This document shows, in pieces, positions 16,596 to 26,807 of a DNA stretch of 64,000 nt (positions are counted from its first letter, which is position 1; every line of letters starts with the position of its first letter). The stretch is from Rhizobium croatiense (GTDB lineage: Bacteria; Pseudomonadota; Alphaproteobacteria; Rhizobiales; Rhizobiaceae): the NCBI RefSeq assembly GCF_019793465.1, contig NZ_JAILYJ010000002.1:496001-560000 (forward strand), written 5' to 3'. The notes below the pieces were generated by a model, which saw only the letters and a list, made by a program, of their open reading frames with translations, was not told the DNA's origin and ran no database searches. A program made the translations under genes and the position numbers.

Positions 16596-17279
16596 ATGAA
16601 ACTCTATATGAACGCCGCTGCCTGCTCGCTTTCGCCGCATATCGTCTGCCGGGAGCTGGGGCTTGATATCGAGCTCGTCCAGGTCGACCGGGAAACGCAC
16701 CGGACGAGCGACGGCAAGGACTATCTCGCCATCAACGGCAACGGCTATGTGCCGGCGCTGATGCTCGACGATGGCAAGGTGCTGACCGAGGGACCGGCAA
16801 TCGCGCAGTTCCTCGCCGACAGCGTGCCGCAAGGCGCCGTGATGCTGCCCGAAGTCGGCAACCTCAGACGCAACGAGGTGCAATCCTATCTTAATTTCAT
16901 ATCCGCCGAACTGCACAAGCCGATGGTGCTGCTGTTCGACCCGGCTTATGCCAGCGTGCATGCGCAGATCCGCGCCCAGGTCGCAAAGCGGCTCTCCTGG
17001 CTGAGCGGCCGTTTTGCCGGACCCTATCTGACCGGCGAGGCCTTCACTGTGGCGGACGTCTATCTCTTCGTCTGCCTGAACTGGTCGCCCTGGACGGGAA
17101 TCAATCTCAAGCAATGGCCGGCACTGCACAGTTTCATGGCCCGTGTGGCGGCACGCCCGAAGGTGCGCGAAGCGCTACGGGCCGAAGATCTCGAGGCCTT
17201 CGATGCCGACGGCGTCTATTTTGCGCCGAATGTCTATCTCGCCGCGTCGGACTGGACGGGCGTGCCGGTGCAGCTTTAA
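16596..17279 (+). CDS. Glutathione S-transferase, beta-class-like
   Basis: GST of 227 residues. The N terminus MKLYMNAAACSLSPHIVCREL carries the beta-class Cys10 and the S-x-x-P-H start of helix 1. The GSH-binding region reads VPALMLDD...L-T-E-G-P-A-I (E-S replaced by E-G), and the C-terminal motif GEAFTVADVYLFV is intact. AGAGAGGA precedes ATG 16596. Divergence from tetR suggests induction by an electrophilic compound. It ends eight bases before the convergent nadE stop. Confidence 0.9.
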   Translation: MKLYMNAAACSLSPHIVCRELGLDIELVQVDRETHRTSDGKDYLAINGNGYVPALMLDDGKVLTEGPAIAQFLADSVPQGAVMLPEVGNLRRNEVQSYLNFISAELHKPMVLLFDPAYASVHAQIRAQVAKRLSWLSGRFAGPYLTGEAFTVADVYLFVCLNWSPWTGINLKQWPALHSFMARVAARPKVREALRAEDLEAFDADGVYFAPNVYLAASDWTGVPVQL

Positions 17280-17286
17280 ACGCTGC

Positions 17287-18120
17287 TCAGAGTGCGTTGA
17301 CGGCTACCGGCAGCGCGCGCTTATGGGCGGTGGCGCGATAGGCGGCGAGAATGCGGCGGCGGGCGATCTCGCCGACCGGCCGGCCTTCGAGAAAATCGTC
17401 GATCTCGTCATAGCTGACGCCATAGGCCTCCTCGTCGGGGCGCAGCGGCCGCTGGTCTTCCAGATCGGCGGTCGGCACCTTGAAGATCAGCTCGTCGGGG
17501 GCGCCGAGCCGCTTTGCCAAGAGGCGGACGCGGCGTTTGTTGAGGCCGGCAAGCGGCAGGATATCGGCGGCACCATCGCCGAATTTGGTGAAGAAGCCCA
17601 TGACCGCTTCGGCCGCATGATCGGTGCCGATGACGAGGCCGCCGAGCGCGCCGGCCAAAGCGAACTGGGCGATCATCCGCTGGCGGGCCTTGATGTTGCC
17701 GAGGATGAAATCCTGCCGGCCGGCATCTGCGAAGGCAAGACCGCCATCTTGAGCGGCGGCTAGCATCGCATCCGCCGCCGCCTTGATGTTGACCACCATC
17801 GAGCGGTCGGCGCCGATCGTTTCCAGCGCCTTGACCGCATCAGCCTCGTCCGCCTGGACACCATAAGGAAGGCGTACGGCGATGAATTCGGCCGCATGGC
17901 CGCTGTCACGCAGCTCGCGCACGGCCTTCTGAGCCAGCAAGGCCGCCGTCAGCGAATCGACGCCGCCGCTGATGCCGAGGACGTAGCCGCGCATGCGCGA
18001 AGCGACGAGATAATCCTTGAGGAAAGCGGTTCGCCGTTCGATCTCCCGCTCAGGATCGATATCGGCGGCGACACCCAGTTCGCGGATGATCTCGCCTTGT
18101 TCGTCGAACAGCACGGTCAT
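17287..18120 (-). CDS. nadE: Ammonia-dependent NAD+ synthetase
   Basis: Enzyme of 277 residues that converts deamido-NAD+ to NAD+ with ATP and ammonia, the last step of NAD synthesis. The P-loop of the ATP pyrophosphatase family, S-G-G-V-D-S, is at residues 51-56. [22 protein letters not shown] and the [17 protein letters not shown] stretch are diagnostic of NadE. No N-terminal glutaminase (nitrilase) domain is present, so it should use free ammonia. The gene is alone; a cyclase fragment lies upstream. Confidence 0.95.
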   Translation of the reverse strand: MTVLFDEQGEIIRELGVAADIDPEREIERRTAFLKDYLVASRMRGYVLGISGGVDSLTAALLAQKAVRELRDSGHAAEFIAVRLPYGVQADEADAVKALETIGADRSMVVNIKAAADAMLAAAQDGGLAFADAGRQDFILGNIKARQRMIAQFALAGALGGLVIGTDHAAEAVMGFFTKFGDGAADILPLAGLNKRRVRLLAKRLGAPDELIFKVPTADLEDQRPLRPDEEAYGVSYDEIDDFLEGRPVGEIARRRILAAYRATAHKRALPVAVNAL

Positions 18121-18222
18121 AAGCTCCTCCTCCCCGCTTACGGAATTCCGGCGCCACTATGGCGAAAAGATGGGAGAAGACGAAACCGTTTCGGGCAGAC
18201 CTGCCATGCATCCACCGCACAC

Positions 18223-18466
18223 CTACGGCACGAGCGTGAACAGCTCCGCCGGATCGGCAAACCCCTTCAGCCTATGAGCCCCGACCGACACCACATCCCC
18301 TGCCCCGGCGTCCCGGCGGAACGGCGCCGACATCAGCAAGGCCTCTCCCAGTTCGCCGCAGGCGGTCTGGATGCGGCCGACCAGGTTGACGTCGCGGCCG
18401 ATCAGGGTGAAGTCGAGGCGGCGGCCGGAACCGATATTGCCGTAGCTGACTTCGCCGGACCGGGCT
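18223..18466 (-). pseudogene. C-terminal fragment of a class III adenylate/guanylate cyclase
   Basis: About 80 codons ending at TAG 18223-18225 read GEVSYGNIGSGRRLDFTLIG, RDVNLVGRIQ and later SVGAHRLKGFADPAELFTL. This is the end of a class III nucleotide cyclase catalytic domain, including the N-x-x-S/G-x-x-R element. Homology stops abruptly near 18466, where unrelated sequence with short CGATTG repeats begins, so the catalytic aspartates and all upstream domains are missing. No start codon or ribosome site is seen. It is a truncated remnant left by deletion or rearrangement. Confidence 0.75.
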
Positions 18467-18568
18467 CTGTTGCACGGGACCGCGCCCCGACCCTGCGCTT
18501 ACGCTCCGGGCGTTCGCCACTGCAATCGATTCACTGGATCGATTGCTCCCGCTTCGCGGGATCGTGGC

Positions 18569-19456
18569 TCACTCTTCACTCTCGCTTCTTCCGTGGGCCC
18601 AGTTCATGTAGAGCTCCAGCGCCTTGCGGGTGACCGGGCCCTCCTGGAAATCGCGGTCGTCGAGGCGGGTGACGCCGACGACTTTGGAGTAGTTGCCGGT
18701 GGTGAAGATTTCGGCGGCGGCGAGGAAATCCTCGACGGAGAGGGTTGCTTCCACGACGTCGAAACCGGCCTTGCGGAGCAGGCCGATGACGCGGGCGCGG
18801 GTGATGCCGGCGAGGAAGGTGCGGTTGGCGGCCGGAGTCATCACCACGCCGTCGCGGACCATGAAGACGTTCGAAGAAGCGGTCTCGACGACATTGCCGT
18901 TCAGGTCGCGCACCAGCGCATTGTCGAAGCCACGGCTGCGGGCCTCGGCGATCATGCGGCCGCTATTCGGATAGAGCGAGCCGGTCTTCGCCTCGGTCAT
19001 TGCCGTTTCCGGCGACGGACGGCGATAGGGCGAAACGGTGAGGCTGGTGCCGGCATGGCCGCCCATCGGCGCCTCGAACAGGCAGAGCGCGAAGCGGGTC
19101 GATGCCGCGTCGACGGAGACGATGCTGCCAGGCAAACCGTGTTCGCCCCAATACATCGGCTTGATGTAGATCGCCGTCGCGCCGTCGAATTTGCCAACGC
19201 CTTCCCAGGCAAGCGCGGCAATCTCCTCGGCCGACTTCACCGGCTTCAGGCCCATGGCAAGCGCCGAGCGGTTGATGCGTTGGCAGTGTAGATCGAGATC
19301 CGGGGCGATGCCGTCGAACCAACGGGCGCCGTCGAAGACCGTGGAGCCGAGCCACATGGCATGCGAGGTCGGCCCGATCAGCGGCGGATTGCCGGGAAGC
19401 CATTCCCCATCGACGTGAGTCCAGGTGGTGGAACGCGGTGATGTATCGACGGCCAT
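18569..19456 (-). CDS. Class IV PLP aminotransferase, branched-chain type
   Basis: PLP-dependent aminotransferase of 295 residues, fold type IV. The Schiff-base lysine lies in TEAKTGSLYPNSGR near residue 165, and the cofactor glutamate region is GNVVETASSNVFMV near 199-212. It closely follows the branched-chain aminotransferase plan (GSTVFDGARWFDG, GVTRLDDRDFQEG), so transamination of Val, Leu, Ile or related keto acids is likely. A D-amino-acid aminotransferase or aminodeoxychorismate lyase is less likely. ATG 19456 has AGGGAG upstream; the longer frame to 19660 lacks one. Confidence 0.85.
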   Translation of the reverse strand: MAVDTSPRSTTWTHVDGEWLPGNPPLIGPTSHAMWLGSTVFDGARWFDGIAPDLDLHCQRINRSALAMGLKPVKSAEEIAALAWEGVGKFDGATAIYIKPMYWGEHGLPGSIVSVDAASTRFALCLFEAPMGGHAGTSLTVSPYRRPSPETAMTEAKTGSLYPNSGRMIAEARSRGFDNALVRDLNGNVVETASSNVFMVRDGVVMTPAANRTFLAGITRARVIGLLRKAGFDVVEATLSVEDFLAAAEIFTTGNYSKVVGVTRLDDRDFQEGPVTRKALELYMNWAHGRSESEE

Positions 19457-19704
19457 TGCTGCTCTCCCTTGCGAAGCCGGGAAAGCAAAAGCCCCGTCCG
19501 CAAGCCGGGTCAAGGACAAATCCCGGCCGGAAATACGGAAGCAAGAAAATGCCGGGGGACAACGTCCGGCCGCAATATTCGTGCGCGACAGCTGCAGCGT
19601 CGGCGATGGGTGCATCAGCAAAAACGATGGAATCTTTGTTGGAACGGGCGCCTGCCGCATGGCATCATGGACGCTTGAGCGGAGAGACGTGAAGGAGGAC
19701 GCCG

Positions 19705-20748
19705 ATGAAAGCCATGTATTACGAAGCCTTCGAGCAGGCGCCCGAAATCCGCACCCTGCCCGATCCGACGCCGACAGAGGATGGCGTCGTCATCGCGGTC
19801 GGCGCCAGCGGGCTCTGCCGCAGCGACTGGCACGGCTGGATGGGGCACGATCCCGATATCCGCCTGCCGCATGTGCCGGGGCACGAGCTTGCCGGAAAAG
19901 TCGTCGCCACCGGCCGCGGTGTGATGCGCTTCAAAGTCGGCGACCGGGTGACCGTGCCCTTCGTTTCCGGCTGCGGCCATTGCAGCGAATGCCATTCCGG
20001 CAACCAGCAGATCTGCCCGAACCAATTCCAGCCGGGCTTCACCCATTGGGGCTCCTTTGCCGAATATGTGGCGATCGACTATGCCGACACCAATCTGGTG
20101 CACCTGCCGGATACGATCGACGATGCGACGGCGGCGAGCCTCGGCTGCCGCTTCGCCACCTCGTTTCGCGCCGTCGCCGACCATGCGCGCACCGGCCCCG
20201 GCGAATGGATCGCCGTGCATGGCTGCGGTGGCGTCGGCCTGTCGGCGATCATGATCGCCACCGCGCTCGGCGCCAATGCGATCGGCATCGACATATCGGA
20301 GGAGAAACTCGCCTTCGCCAGAGAGTGCGGGGCGGTGGCGACGGTCAATGCCTCAAGCGTTGCCGACGTGGCCGAGGCGGTGCGCGAGATCACCAAGGGC
20401 GGCGCGCATGTCTCGATCGACGCGCTCGGCCATCCCGTCACCTGCTTCAACTCGATCAAGAACCTGCGCCGCCGCGGACGTCACGTGCAGGTGGGGCTGA
20501 TGCTCGCCGAGCACGCGACACCGCAAATCCCGATGGCCCAAGTGATCAGCAACGAGCTGGAGATCTACGGCAGCCACGGCATGCAGGCCTGGCGCTACGA
20601 CGCCATGCTGTCGATGCTGGCGGCCGGCAAGATCGCGCCGCAGAAGCTGATCGGACGGCGCATCAACCTCGAGGAGGCCGTGCCGGCGCTGATGGTGCTC
20701 GACAAGGCAGAGGGGACGGGAATCAGCGTGATTACGCAGTTTTCGTGA
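19705..20748 (+). CDS. Zinc-dependent medium-chain alcohol dehydrogenase
   Basis: MDR-superfamily oxidoreductase of 347 residues using NAD(P). The catalytic zinc Cys is in [11 protein letters not shown] near residue 38 with His in PGHELAG. The structural zinc cysteines [15 protein letters not shown] are intact near residues 92-106. The Rossmann motif is [12 protein letters not shown] (G-x-G-x-x-G) followed by GIDISEEKL, where Asp after strand 2 suggests NAD preference. The substrate is unknown. AGGAGG-like purines precede ATG 19705. It is monocistronic, divergent from the aminotransferase. Confidence 0.92.
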   Translation: MKAMYYEAFEQAPEIRTLPDPTPTEDGVVIAVGASGLCRSDWHGWMGHDPDIRLPHVPGHELAGKVVATGRGVMRFKVGDRVTVPFVSGCGHCSECHSGNQQICPNQFQPGFTHWGSFAEYVAIDYADTNLVHLPDTIDDATAASLGCRFATSFRAVADHARTGPGEWIAVHGCGGVGLSAIMIATALGANAIGIDISEEKLAFARECGAVATVNASSVADVAEAVREITKGGAHVSIDALGHPVTCFNSIKNLRRRGRHVQVGLMLAEHATPQIPMAQVISNELEIYGSHGMQAWRYDAMLSMLAAGKIAPQKLIGRRINLEEAVPALMVLDKAEGTGISVITQFS

Positions 20749-20756
20749 GGCGCTGC

Positions 20757-21004
20757 CACGATTCCCTTCTCCCCAGCGGGAGTCCGAAGGACGGGCGAGA
20801 CCCGTGGCTCGCCCCGGTCGATGCCGGCAGGCAGATGAGGGGGTGAGCGGCACGGCCGCGAATGCGCTGAGCGCAAGCGAAGGGCAATGGATAGGATGTG
20901 CCATGTGGCCCCCTCTTCCGACCCTTCGGGCCACCTTTACCTGGGTTGAGCCGCGGGTCTCAACCCGTCCTTCGGACCCCCGCTGGGGAGAAGAGGGAGC
21001 CCAG
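20757..21004. repeat. Dispersed palindromic element, family B (copy 1)
   Basis: The spacer carries two inverted halves: CCCTTCTCCCCAGCGGGAGT with GGACGGGCGAGACCCG on the left, and GGGTCTCAACCCGTCC with CTGGGGAGAAGAGGG on the right, around a middle with GCATATCC-type sequence. A second, rearranged copy is at 34638-34805. No coding content. Confidence 0.65.
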
Positions 21005-21025
21005 CCGCGACCTTTGCAACAGACG

Positions 21026-21844
21026 TTATTCCGCCACCCCAATCGATGCGAGATAGGCGGCGGACGCCGGGATTTTCGACTTGTCCTTGATCTCGATGAT
21101 CAGGCGCGGATTGCTGTTGATTTCGGCAAGGGCTGCGAAGACGGCGCGCCAATGGATCGAGCCTTCGCCGAGGCTCCAGTGGCGGTCGGCATAGCCGTCG
21201 GCATCCTGCAGATGGACATGCTGCAGCCGGTTGCTGGCGGCCTTGACGTAATAATCCACCGGCGGCGCGCCGGTGTAACCATGGGCATAATGGGCGTGGC
21301 CGGTATCGATCGAGACGGCGACGGCGGGCGAATTGAAGCTTTCGGCGAGCGCCACGCGGATATGCGGATCCTTGTCCTCGATATTCTCGATGACCATGGT
21401 GCAGCCGATCTCCTCGGCGCGCCGGACGGCATCGCGCAGCGTCAGATGCACGCGCTCGACCAACGCCTCGCGGGCGCCGGCATTGTTGTCGAGATTGTTG
21501 TAGGACCAGGAGGTGTAAGGGCTGTGGATGACCATCTGCGTGGCGCCGATGGCGGCGCAGACCTCGAGACCCTGCAGCAGGCGCCTGACAACGACGGCGC
21601 GAATATCGGGATCCTCCGAGGCGATGGTGAGGCCCCAGAACGGCCCATGAATGCCGAGGCGGCCGGTATGCCCGTCGAGAAGCCTCCTGGCGCGCGCGGC
21701 AAGCGGCGTCCAGTCGCCGTTCAAAATTTCGGCATCGACGAAACTCTGCAATTCGAGATCGCGCGACTTTTCGAACAGCCAGCCGCGGTGAAGTTCGAGC
21801 TCATCGAGCGTCATGGCGGCGCCGACGACGGGAAGAGAAGACAT
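21026..21844 (-). CDS. Xylose-isomerase-like TIM-barrel protein (sugar isomerase/epimerase)
   Basis: Protein of 272 residues with the AP-endonuclease-2/sugar isomerase barrel. Metal-site elements appear in order: H in RLGIHGPFW, H in MVIHSPYTSW, E in VIENIEDKDP, D-x-G-H in SIDTGHAHYAHG, H in LQHVHLQDADGYADRHW and E in RLIIEIKDKS. It probably isomerises a sugar or related polyol, but no sugar operon surrounds it. The gene is monocistronic between two spacers. Confidence 0.85.
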   Translation of the reverse strand: MSSLPVVGAAMTLDELELHRGWLFEKSRDLELQSFVDAEILNGDWTPLAARARRLLDGHTGRLGIHGPFWGLTIASEDPDIRAVVVRRLLQGLEVCAAIGATQMVIHSPYTSWSYNNLDNNAGAREALVERVHLTLRDAVRRAEEIGCTMVIENIEDKDPHIRVALAESFNSPAVAVSIDTGHAHYAHGYTGAPPVDYYVKAASNRLQHVHLQDADGYADRHWSLGEGSIHWRAVFAALAEINSNPRLIIEIKDKSKIPASAAYLASIGVAE

Positions 21845-22156
21845 GGATGGGCTCCATCAAGGTGGGTGCCGGGACGGCGTGGAGAGAGACGGCCTCAGAG
21901 GACGGCCGGAACAGCCGCCGCGTTCTATGCGCCTCTTCTGTGTCGCCGGTATTACAGGCGCGGGCGGCCGGAACTGCTGCCTCCGCATATTTGTCGCAGC
22001 CGGCGGGCCTTGCGAAAATGGCAGGCCGCACCGATATCGCCGTCACCGGCTTGCCGACGGAGATCGTCGCAAGCCACGACGACAGGGCTGTTGTCAAAGG
22101 CGGCGGCAAGCTTTAACGGCTGCCCCGCAAACAAAAACCAAGAAGAAGAAAGAGAC
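21845..22156. other. Spacer with no supported gene
   Basis: This 312-base divergent spacer separates the isomerase from the cupin gene. Open frames across it are base-composition artefacts: none has a ribosome site or recognisable domain. It should contain promoters for both flanking genes, but I could not fix their elements. Confidence 0.5.
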
Positions 22157-22624
22157 ATGATGTCCAACTCATTTGTGACAATGCCTGCCGGCAAAGAGGC
22201 AAGACGCTTTTTCGTCCTCGGCGACCGGATCGAACGACAGGTCCGCATCCGCGGAACCTGGCTCAACATCTTCGACGTCACCGTGCCGCCCGGCAGCCGG
22301 ACGCCGAAGCATGCGCATGCAAGCCCTGAGGTGTTCCGCATCCTCGAGGGACGCCTGGCGATCTGGCGGCTGACCGACAACGGTCCCGAAGAGATCGAGG
22401 CCGGTGCCGGCGACATCGTCACCGTCGCGCCCTTCATGGTGCACGGCTATGCCAACCGCGGAAGCGTTCCAGCGGTCTTTTCCGCTATCGTCGGTCGCGA
22501 CATGGCTGAGTTCATCGAAGCGGAAGGCACGAGCGAGCCACCGCAGTCCAGCCCTTCGGCGGAAACCATCGCCCGCATGACGGCGACCGCCAATGCCTAT
22601 GGGATTACGATCCTGGCGGCGTGA
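22157..22624 (+). CDS. Cupin-domain protein
   Basis: Small beta-barrel protein of 155 residues. Cupin motif 1 is G-S-R-T-P-K-H-A-H-A-S-P-E-V-F (two His and Glu metal ligands, residues about 46-60) and motif 2 is GDIVTVAPFMVHGYANRG with the third His. Such proteins bind a metal and may be dioxygenases, isomerases or sensors; the substrate is unknown. The purine-rich AAGAAGAAAGAGAC precedes ATG 22157; the next codon is also ATG. The very long open frame upstream is not coding. Confidence 0.82.
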   Translation: MMSNSFVTMPAGKEARRFFVLGDRIERQVRIRGTWLNIFDVTVPPGSRTPKHAHASPEVFRILEGRLAIWRLTDNGPEEIEAGAGDIVTVAPFMVHGYANRGSVPAVFSAIVGRDMAEFIEAEGTSEPPQSSPSAETIARMTATANAYGITILAA

Positions 22625-22789
22625 TGAGACCTTCCGCCCGGATCGCGCTCGCCGTCTCAGGCATTTCCAAAGACTGAGGGAACCGACATCGATCTTAACA
22701 CGATGATGGAAGACGATCGGCGATGCGTATATATAGCCTCTCGTCGAATGCCTCGCCGCGTCGCCTGATCAATAACGAATAGGGTCCCT

Positions 22790-24064
22790 GTGTTTCTGGA
22801 AATTGGAATTGTGGCGTTTCTCACCATTCTCAATGGTGTGCTCGCCATGTCTGAGCTGGCTGTCGTGTCTTCTCGAACAGCCCGCCTGAAGGTTCTCTCC
22901 GACAATGGCAGCAAGGGTGCGGCCCAGGCCATCAAACTTGCCGAACACCCCGGCCGCTTTCTCTCCACGGTTCAGATCGGCATCACCCTGGTCGGCGTTC
23001 TCTCAGGCGCCTTCTCAGGGGCCACGCTCGGCGGCCGTCTGTCCGGATGGCTGGAAGCACAGGGCATGTCGTCGGCGGCTGCCGACGCTGTCGGCGTCGG
23101 TTCGGTCGTCGTCGCCATCACCTATCTTTCTCTCATCGTCGGCGAACTTGTGCCGAAGCAGATCGCGTTGCGGGAACCCGAAGCAGTCGCGGCGAAGGTC
23201 GCACCCGCCATGGCGGTGCTTTCAAAAATCGCCCTGCCCCTCGTGTGGCTTCTGAACGCCTCCGGGAATCTTGTGCTTAAACTCTTGGGCCAATCAGGAA
23301 AAGGCGGCGATAATGTCTCTGATGCAGAGATTAAAACCGTTCTCGCCGAGGCGCAGTCGGCCGGCGTGATCGAAAGCGAAGAGTCGGCGATGATATCGGG
23401 CGTCATGCGGCTGGCGGACCGTACCGCCCGGGCGCTGATGACGCCGCGGCGCGACGTCGAAATCATTGATATCGACGACAGCCTTGACGAAATTCGCGCG
23501 CAGCTGCACCGGACGAAACGGTCCCGGCTGCCCGTTCGCAAGGGCAGTTCGGACGAGGTGATCGGCATTCTTCCGGTCAAGGATTTCTACGATTCGATGT
23601 CCGAACACGGCAGCGTCGATATCAAGGCCCTGACGCAAGACGTTCCTGTGGTTTCAGACCTTTCAACCGCCATTCATGTGATCGAAGCGATCCGGAAATC
23701 GCCGGTGCACATGGTGCTGGTTTTTGACGAGTACGGCCATTTCGAGGGCATTGTTTCGTCAGGCGACATTCTGGAAGCGATCATGGGCGCTCTGCAGGAG
23801 GGACCGGTCGACGAGCAGGCAATCGCCCGCCGCGACGACGGCTCCTACCTGGTGTCCGGCTGGACGCCGATCGACGAATTCGCCGAATTCCTGAATCTCA
23901 AGCTCGATGACGATCTCGAATATCAGACTGTGGCCGGCCTGGTGCTGGAAGAGCTGAAACATCTGCCGGAACTGGGTGAGAGCTTCACGCGAGACGGATG
24001 GCGCTTCGAGGTCATCGATCTCGATGGCAGGCGCGTGGACAAGATACTTGTATCTGCGGAGTGA
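22790..24064 (+). CDS. CNNM/CorC-type membrane protein with CBS pair
   Basis: Protein of 424 residues, GTG start. Three to four membrane helices form the DUF21/CNNM domain (1-190; [16 protein letters not shown] is the conserved end). A CBS pair follows (about 210-330: [33 protein letters not shown]), then a CorC/HlyC C-terminal domain (about 345-424: [15 protein letters not shown]). These proteins are linked to Mg/Co efflux and were once called haemolysins. The start is uncertain because only a weak AGGG lies before GTG 22790. A methyltransferase gene follows after 98 bases. Confidence 0.9.
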   Translation: MFLEIGIVAFLTILNGVLAMSELAVVSSRTARLKVLSDNGSKGAAQAIKLAEHPGRFLSTVQIGITLVGVLSGAFSGATLGGRLSGWLEAQGMSSAAADAVGVGSVVVAITYLSLIVGELVPKQIALREPEAVAAKVAPAMAVLSKIALPLVWLLNASGNLVLKLLGQSGKGGDNVSDAEIKTVLAEAQSAGVIESEESAMISGVMRLADRTARALMTPRRDVEIIDIDDSLDEIRAQLHRTKRSRLPVRKGSSDEVIGILPVKDFYDSMSEHGSVDIKALTQDVPVVSDLSTAIHVIEAIRKSPVHMVLVFDEYGHFEGIVSSGDILEAIMGALQEGPVDEQAIARRDDGSYLVSGWTPIDEFAEFLNLKLDDDLEYQTVAGLVLEELKHLPELGESFTRDGWRFEVIDLDGRRVDKILVSAE

Positions 24065-24162
24065 AAGCCGGCGCCGTTGAGATCGTCGAGCCCGACGGAG
24101 CAACATCGACAAGATCGGCATCGGCCACAGGGAAATGTGGCCCGACATCAGGAGGTACCGCC

Positions 24163-24933
24163 ATGGCATGGTCCGCCAGCCAATATGTGAAATTCGAGGA
24201 CGAGCGCACACGACCGGCACGTGACCTTCTGGCGCAGGTGCCGCTGCAGAGCATCGGTAGCGCCGTCGACCTCGGCTGCGGGCCGGGCAATTCGACCGAA
24301 CTCATCATCGAGCGGTATGGCGCCGAAGGCGTCTCCGGCCTCGACAGCGACGTCAATATGCTAGAGGCGGCCCACAAGCGGCTTCCCGGCACTGCCTTCG
24401 TCGAGGCCGATCTCGGCAGCTGGCAGCCGACCGAGCCCGTCGATCTGCTCTTCGCCAATGCCGTCTTCCAATGGTTGCCCGATCATCTCGACATTTTCGA
24501 CCGGCTGATGGACGGGCTTTCCCCGGGCGGCGTGCTGGCCGTGCAGATGCCCGACAATCTCGGCGAACCCTCGCATCTGGCAATGGAGGAGAGCGCCCAT
24601 GCCGGCCCGTGGAAGGCCGCCTTCGAGGAAAAGGGCGTGCGCCGCCAGCCATTGGCTCCGCCCTCCGCCTATTATTCCAGGCTGATCGCCAAGTCCGCGC
24701 GCGTCGATATCTGGCACACCATCTACAACCACCCGATGGCGGATGCGGCGGCGATCGTCGAATGGGTCAAAGGCACCGGGCTGATGCCCTATCTCGCGCA
24801 GGCCGGTGAGGACTATCGCGAGGCGTTTCTGGCGGATTATCTTCAGCGGATTGAAAAGGCCTTTCCCCGGATGTCGGATGGCCGGGTGCTGCTGCGGTTT
24901 CCCAGGATTTTTATGGTGGCGGTGAAGAGGTAG
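24163..24933 (+). CDS. tam: Trans-aconitate 2-methyltransferase
   Basis: SAM-dependent enzyme of 256 residues that methylates trans-aconitate, a spontaneous and inhibitory isomer of cis-aconitate. The N terminus [23 protein letters not shown] is nearly diagnostic of Tam. Motif I is [12 protein letters not shown], followed by [12 protein letters not shown] and [14 protein letters not shown]. The downstream [10 protein letters not shown] and [11 protein letters not shown] segments also fit the family. GGAGG sits seven bases before ATG 24163. It is followed by a family A repeat. Confidence 0.92.
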   Translation: MAWSASQYVKFEDERTRPARDLLAQVPLQSIGSAVDLGCGPGNSTELIIERYGAEGVSGLDSDVNMLEAAHKRLPGTAFVEADLGSWQPTEPVDLLFANAVFQWLPDHLDIFDRLMDGLSPGGVLAVQMPDNLGEPSHLAMEESAHAGPWKAAFEEKGVRRQPLAPPSAYYSRLIAKSARVDIWHTIYNHPMADAAAIVEWVKGTGLMPYLAQAGEDYREAFLADYLQRIEKAFPRMSDGRVLLRFPRIFMVAVKR

Positions 24934-24964
24934 TCCGCCGCTGATCACTGCTGTCCGGTTCGGA

Positions 24965-25146
24965 TCCAAGACCCCTCCCCAACCCCTCCCCACAAGGGGG
25001 AGGGACTAAGCTGCGGTCCCGGCGGCGACCAAAACGAGAAGTCCTGCTGGCTGTGACGGCTCCAGGGACTGTTACGATGGAGGTTATCTGAAGCGGTGCG
25101 GCACCTTAGCCCCTCCCTTGTGGGGGGTGGGGAGGGGTCTTGGGCG
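24965..25146. repeat. Inverted-repeat intergenic element, family A (copy 2)
   Basis: Left arm about 24967-25006 and right arm about 25105-25143 repeat the CCCCTCCCC/GGGGAGGGG pattern of the copies at 2146 and 46109. The interior (about 95 bp) begins CTAAGCTGCGGTC, matching copy 1 at most positions. It lies between tam and zwf; bases 25147-25277 beyond it hold the zwf leader. Confidence 0.75.
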
Positions 25147-25277
25147 GTCGGATGGGACCCCTGACACCCAGGCCGCCCCGATATGCTGTCAAATGCCTGT
25201 TATCCCTCACCCTCATATGTTGCGGCGAAACCGGCGGGCATTATAGTCGGCCGGACAATCTCAGGGAGATGACACTT

Positions 25278-26795
25278 ATGGACGCTGCCCCTACCCCGCC
25301 GGTCACCCTCGTCATCTTCGGCGCCACCGGCGATCTGACGCGCCGGCTGCTCGTGCCGGCGATCATCAACCTGACGCGCCAGCGCCTCGTCGGCGAGGAT
25401 CTCAATATTCTCGGCATCGGCATCGAGCCGGGCAACGATGAATTCCTGCGCGGCCGGCTCGACGCATTCCTCAACCACCTCAACGGCGAGGAGCAGACGG
25501 TCAAGGACGAAGCCTGGGAGAGCCTGCGCCGGCGCATAAGCTACACATCGGGTGATTTCACCAAGGACGATATTTTCGTCGAGATCGGCAAGCGTCTGGG
25601 GCCGCATGCCAATGCCGCCTTCTATCTTGCCGTGCCACCATCCTTCTTCGGCTCAATCGTCGAAAAACTCGCCGCCCATGGCCTGACCGACGAAAAGGAC
25701 GGCACTTTCCGCCGTGTCGCGATCGAGAAGCCGTTCGGCACCGACCTTGCCTCGGCACGGGCGCTCAATGCCCAGATCCTCGCCCAGATCGAGGAAAATC
25801 AAGTCTACCGGCTCGACCATTTCCTCGGCAAGGAGACCGTGCAGAACCTGATGACGGCGCGTTTTGCCAATATGATCATCGAGTCGCTGTGGAACAGCCG
25901 CTATATCGATCATGTGCAGATCACCGCCGCCGAGATCGTCGATGTCGGCAGCCGTGGCAAATTCTACGATGCCACAGGCGCGATGCGCGACATGGTGCCG
26001 AACCATCTCTTCCAGCTGCTGGCGATGATCGCCATGGAGCCGCCGAACAGCTTCGACGCCGAAGCGATCCGCAACGAGAAAAGCAAGGTGCTGAAGGCGC
26101 TGCGCATCTATACGCCCGAGGAGGCAAAGACGCACGGCGTGCGCGGCGCCTATACGGCCGGTCCGCTGAACGGCGTCGAGCTTCCGGCCTATCGCGACAC
26201 CAAGGACGTCTCGCCGGACAGCCGGACCGAGACCTATGTGGCGCTGAAGCTCTATGCCGATACCTGGCGCTGGGCCGGCGTACCCTTCTACTTGAGAACC
26301 GGCAAGGCGCTGACGGCGCGCGACACCGAGATCGTCATCACCTTCCAGCCGGTGCCCTTCGCGCAGTTCCGCGAGACCGAGGTCAATCGCCGCCTGCCGC
26401 CGAACCGGCTGGTGATCCAGGTTCAGCCGGATGAGGGCATGAGCATGGAGATCTCGATCAAGTCACCGGGGCTTTCGGTCGATACCACGCCTGTTTCCCT
26501 CGACTTCCGCTATGCCGACAAGTTCGATATCGGCAAGACCACAGGCTATGAATCGCTGCTCTACGATCTCTTCATCGGCGACCAGACGCTCTTCCAGCGC
26601 GCCGACGGCATCGAGGCCGGCTGGGCGGCGGTGCAGCCCTTCCTCGACATCTGGGCAAAGGATGAGGGCGTGCCCGAAACTTACGCCCCGGGCAGCATGG
26701 GGCCGGCCTGCGCCGACCGCCTCATCGAGCGCGACGGACGCAAATGGCATGAACTCGGCGTCATCCTGCACAGCCAGGCGAAGAACGGCAAATAG
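25278..26795 (+). CDS. zwf: Glucose-6-phosphate 1-dehydrogenase
   Basis: Enzyme of 505 residues that oxidises glucose 6-phosphate to 6-phosphogluconolactone, feeding the Entner-Doudoroff and pentose-phosphate routes. The coenzyme motif FGATGDLTRRLL, the active-site signature YRLDHFLGKE (near residue 180) and the RNEKSKVLKAL stretch are all present. I chose ATG 25278 because AGGGAG lies nine bases upstream; ATG 25269 is too close to it. No pgl or edd gene follows, unlike the usual zwf-pgl-edd cluster, so this is probably a stand-alone paralogue. Confidence 0.94.
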   Translation: MDAAPTPPVTLVIFGATGDLTRRLLVPAIINLTRQRLVGEDLNILGIGIEPGNDEFLRGRLDAFLNHLNGEEQTVKDEAWESLRRRISYTSGDFTKDDIFVEIGKRLGPHANAAFYLAVPPSFFGSIVEKLAAHGLTDEKDGTFRRVAIEKPFGTDLASARALNAQILAQIEENQVYRLDHFLGKETVQNLMTARFANMIIESLWNSRYIDHVQITAAEIVDVGSRGKFYDATGAMRDMVPNHLFQLLAMIAMEPPNSFDAEAIRNEKSKVLKALRIYTPEEAKTHGVRGAYTAGPLNGVELPAYRDTKDVSPDSRTETYVALKLYADTWRWAGVPFYLRTGKALTARDTEIVITFQPVPFAQFRETEVNRRLPPNRLVIQVQPDEGMSMEISIKSPGLSVDTTPVSLDFRYADKFDIGKTTGYESLLYDLFIGDQTLFQRADGIEAGWAAVQPFLDIWAKDEGVPETYAPGSMGPACADRLIERDGRKWHELGVILHSQAKNGK

Positions 26796-26807
26796 CGCCC
26801 TTCTCCT

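Noticed and set aside
18272..18520. 82-codon minus-strand frame as a gene
   Set aside because: Frame shadow of the cyclase fragment; the true homology is in another frame.
20804..22156. Long in-frame extension upstream of the cupin gene
   Set aside because: It crosses a repeat element and the antisense of the isomerase gene, with no ribosome site; the cupin starts at 22157.
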